Shown here: piece after piece, positions 17,358-17,516 of the stretch
How positions within the stretch are numbered: position 1 is the stretch's first letter
Layout of the letters: the number at the start of each line of letters is the position of its first letter
DNA from: an uncultured Clostridium sp.
GTDB lineage: Bacteria; Bacillota; Clostridia; Lachnospirales; Lachnospiraceae
DNA: 17,516 bases
Reading direction: 5' to 3'
Assembly: GCA_900541315.1 (NCBI GenBank)
Contig: UQJF01000059.1
Span: 1 to 17,516, forward strand
The notes under the pieces: model-generated
What the model was told of the DNA's origin: nothing
Databases searched by the model: none
Seen by the model: the letters and a program-made list of their open reading frames with translations, nothing else
Position numbers and translations under genes: made by a program

Positions 17358-17488
17358 AGTGATTTCTCCTCGTCTTTTATGTGTTCTTTATAAATGTTGG
17401 GGTCAAACGGTATTTTGACCCCCTGATACCGGATTGCTACGTGCTTGCGCTCTGCTGCCAGCCAGTTCAGGCAGCTTATCCATAAAGC
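17354..17488 (-). CDS. Possible 3' end of an upstream gene, cut by the contig end
   Basis: A 44-codon open frame enters from the right edge and ends in a TGA that overlaps the ATG of the glutaredoxin-like gene, the arrangement expected of coupled genes. The peptide (ending IYKEHIKDEEKSL) is not recognised. It contains a strong hairpin (17399-17422), which is unusual in coding DNA, and a second open frame stops at the hairpin, so this stretch may instead be non-coding repeat DNA. The frame beyond 17489 is adapter and must not be read. Confidence 0.25.
   Translation of the reverse strand, partial: ALWISCLNWLAAERKHVAIRYQGVKIPFDPNIYKEHIKDEEKSL
17399..17422. repeat. Perfect 9-bp inverted repeat near the contig end
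   Basis: GGGGTCAAA and TTTGACCCC flank a 6-nt loop. No T-run follows on either strand. It may be part of a dispersed palindromic intergenic repeat or a terminator-like structure before the glutaredoxin-like gene. Confidence 0.5.
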
Positions 17489-17489
17489 G

Positions 17490-17516
17490 CTGTCTCTTAT
17501 ACACATCTGACGCTGC
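17490..17516. other. Nextera (Tn5) sequencing adapter contamination
   Basis: The final bases match the Tn5 mosaic end CTGTCTCTTATACACATCT (17490-17508) followed by GACGCTGC (17509-17516), the start of the Nextera read-through adapter. This is a library artefact left on the end of an assembled contig. Genomic sequence ends at about 17489. Confidence 0.97.

Overview
The window looks like one contig end from an anaerobic Gram-positive gut bacterium of the Clostridia, most likely Lachnospiraceae. This is inferred from the moderate GC seen by eye, strong AGGAGG-type ribosome binding sites, a YesM/YesN two-component pair beside a CUT1 sugar ABC transporter without its own ATPase, an anaerobic (radical SAM) sulfatase maturase, and IS1634-type transposase debris. 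The species cannot be named from sequence alone.

Positions 1-14078 form a sulfated-glycan (probably sulfated galactoside) use locus. A broken AraC-type gene (minus, 34-156) faces away from a GH2 beta-galactosidase (321-3362). An AraC regulator follows (3647-4450). Convergent with it is a minus-strand operon: lipoprotein sugar-binding protein (8115-9482), two permeases (7209-8099, 6364-7194) and a Cys-type sulfatase without a signal peptide (4866-6341). Divergent from the binding-protein gene is a plus-strand operon: YesM-like histidine kinase (9720-11435), YesN-like response regulator (11410-12954) and an anSME sulfatase maturase (12966-14078). The 237-bp divergent control region holds a series of GGTA-(T-run)-ACGC direct repeats about 20 bp apart, a plausible YesN operator. 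The proposed logic is this: the kinase senses ligand outside, YesN switches on uptake, the sulfated oligosaccharide is imported intact, the maturase makes formylglycine in the sulfatase, the sulfatase removes sulfate in the cytoplasm, and the GH2 enzyme cleaves beta-galactosides.

Positions 14079-14697 are a boundary: a 16-bp hairpin terminator, a 5'- and 3'-truncated IS1634-family transposase, a likely bidirectional terminator, and a perfect consensus minus-strand promoter (TTGACA, 17 bp, TATAAT) with no recognisable gene behind it. It would make only a short RNA of about 70 nt.

Positions 14698-17488 are a separate minus-strand block: a glutaredoxin-like protein, a UPF0597 (L-cysteine desulfidase/serine dehydratase alpha-like) protein and diaminopimelate epimerase DapF. 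The most interesting find is a 16-codon leader ORF with four Cys codons (MRTTFCSILFCEICCI) that has its own ribosome binding site and ends 15 nt before the UPF0597 gene, suggesting cysteine-dependent translational control. That protein also lacks the Cys of the family's GCTEP motif (GVTEP here) and carries a new Cys in a TCGIPGT motif.

The last 27 bases (17490-17516) are Nextera/Tn5 adapter sequence, not genome.
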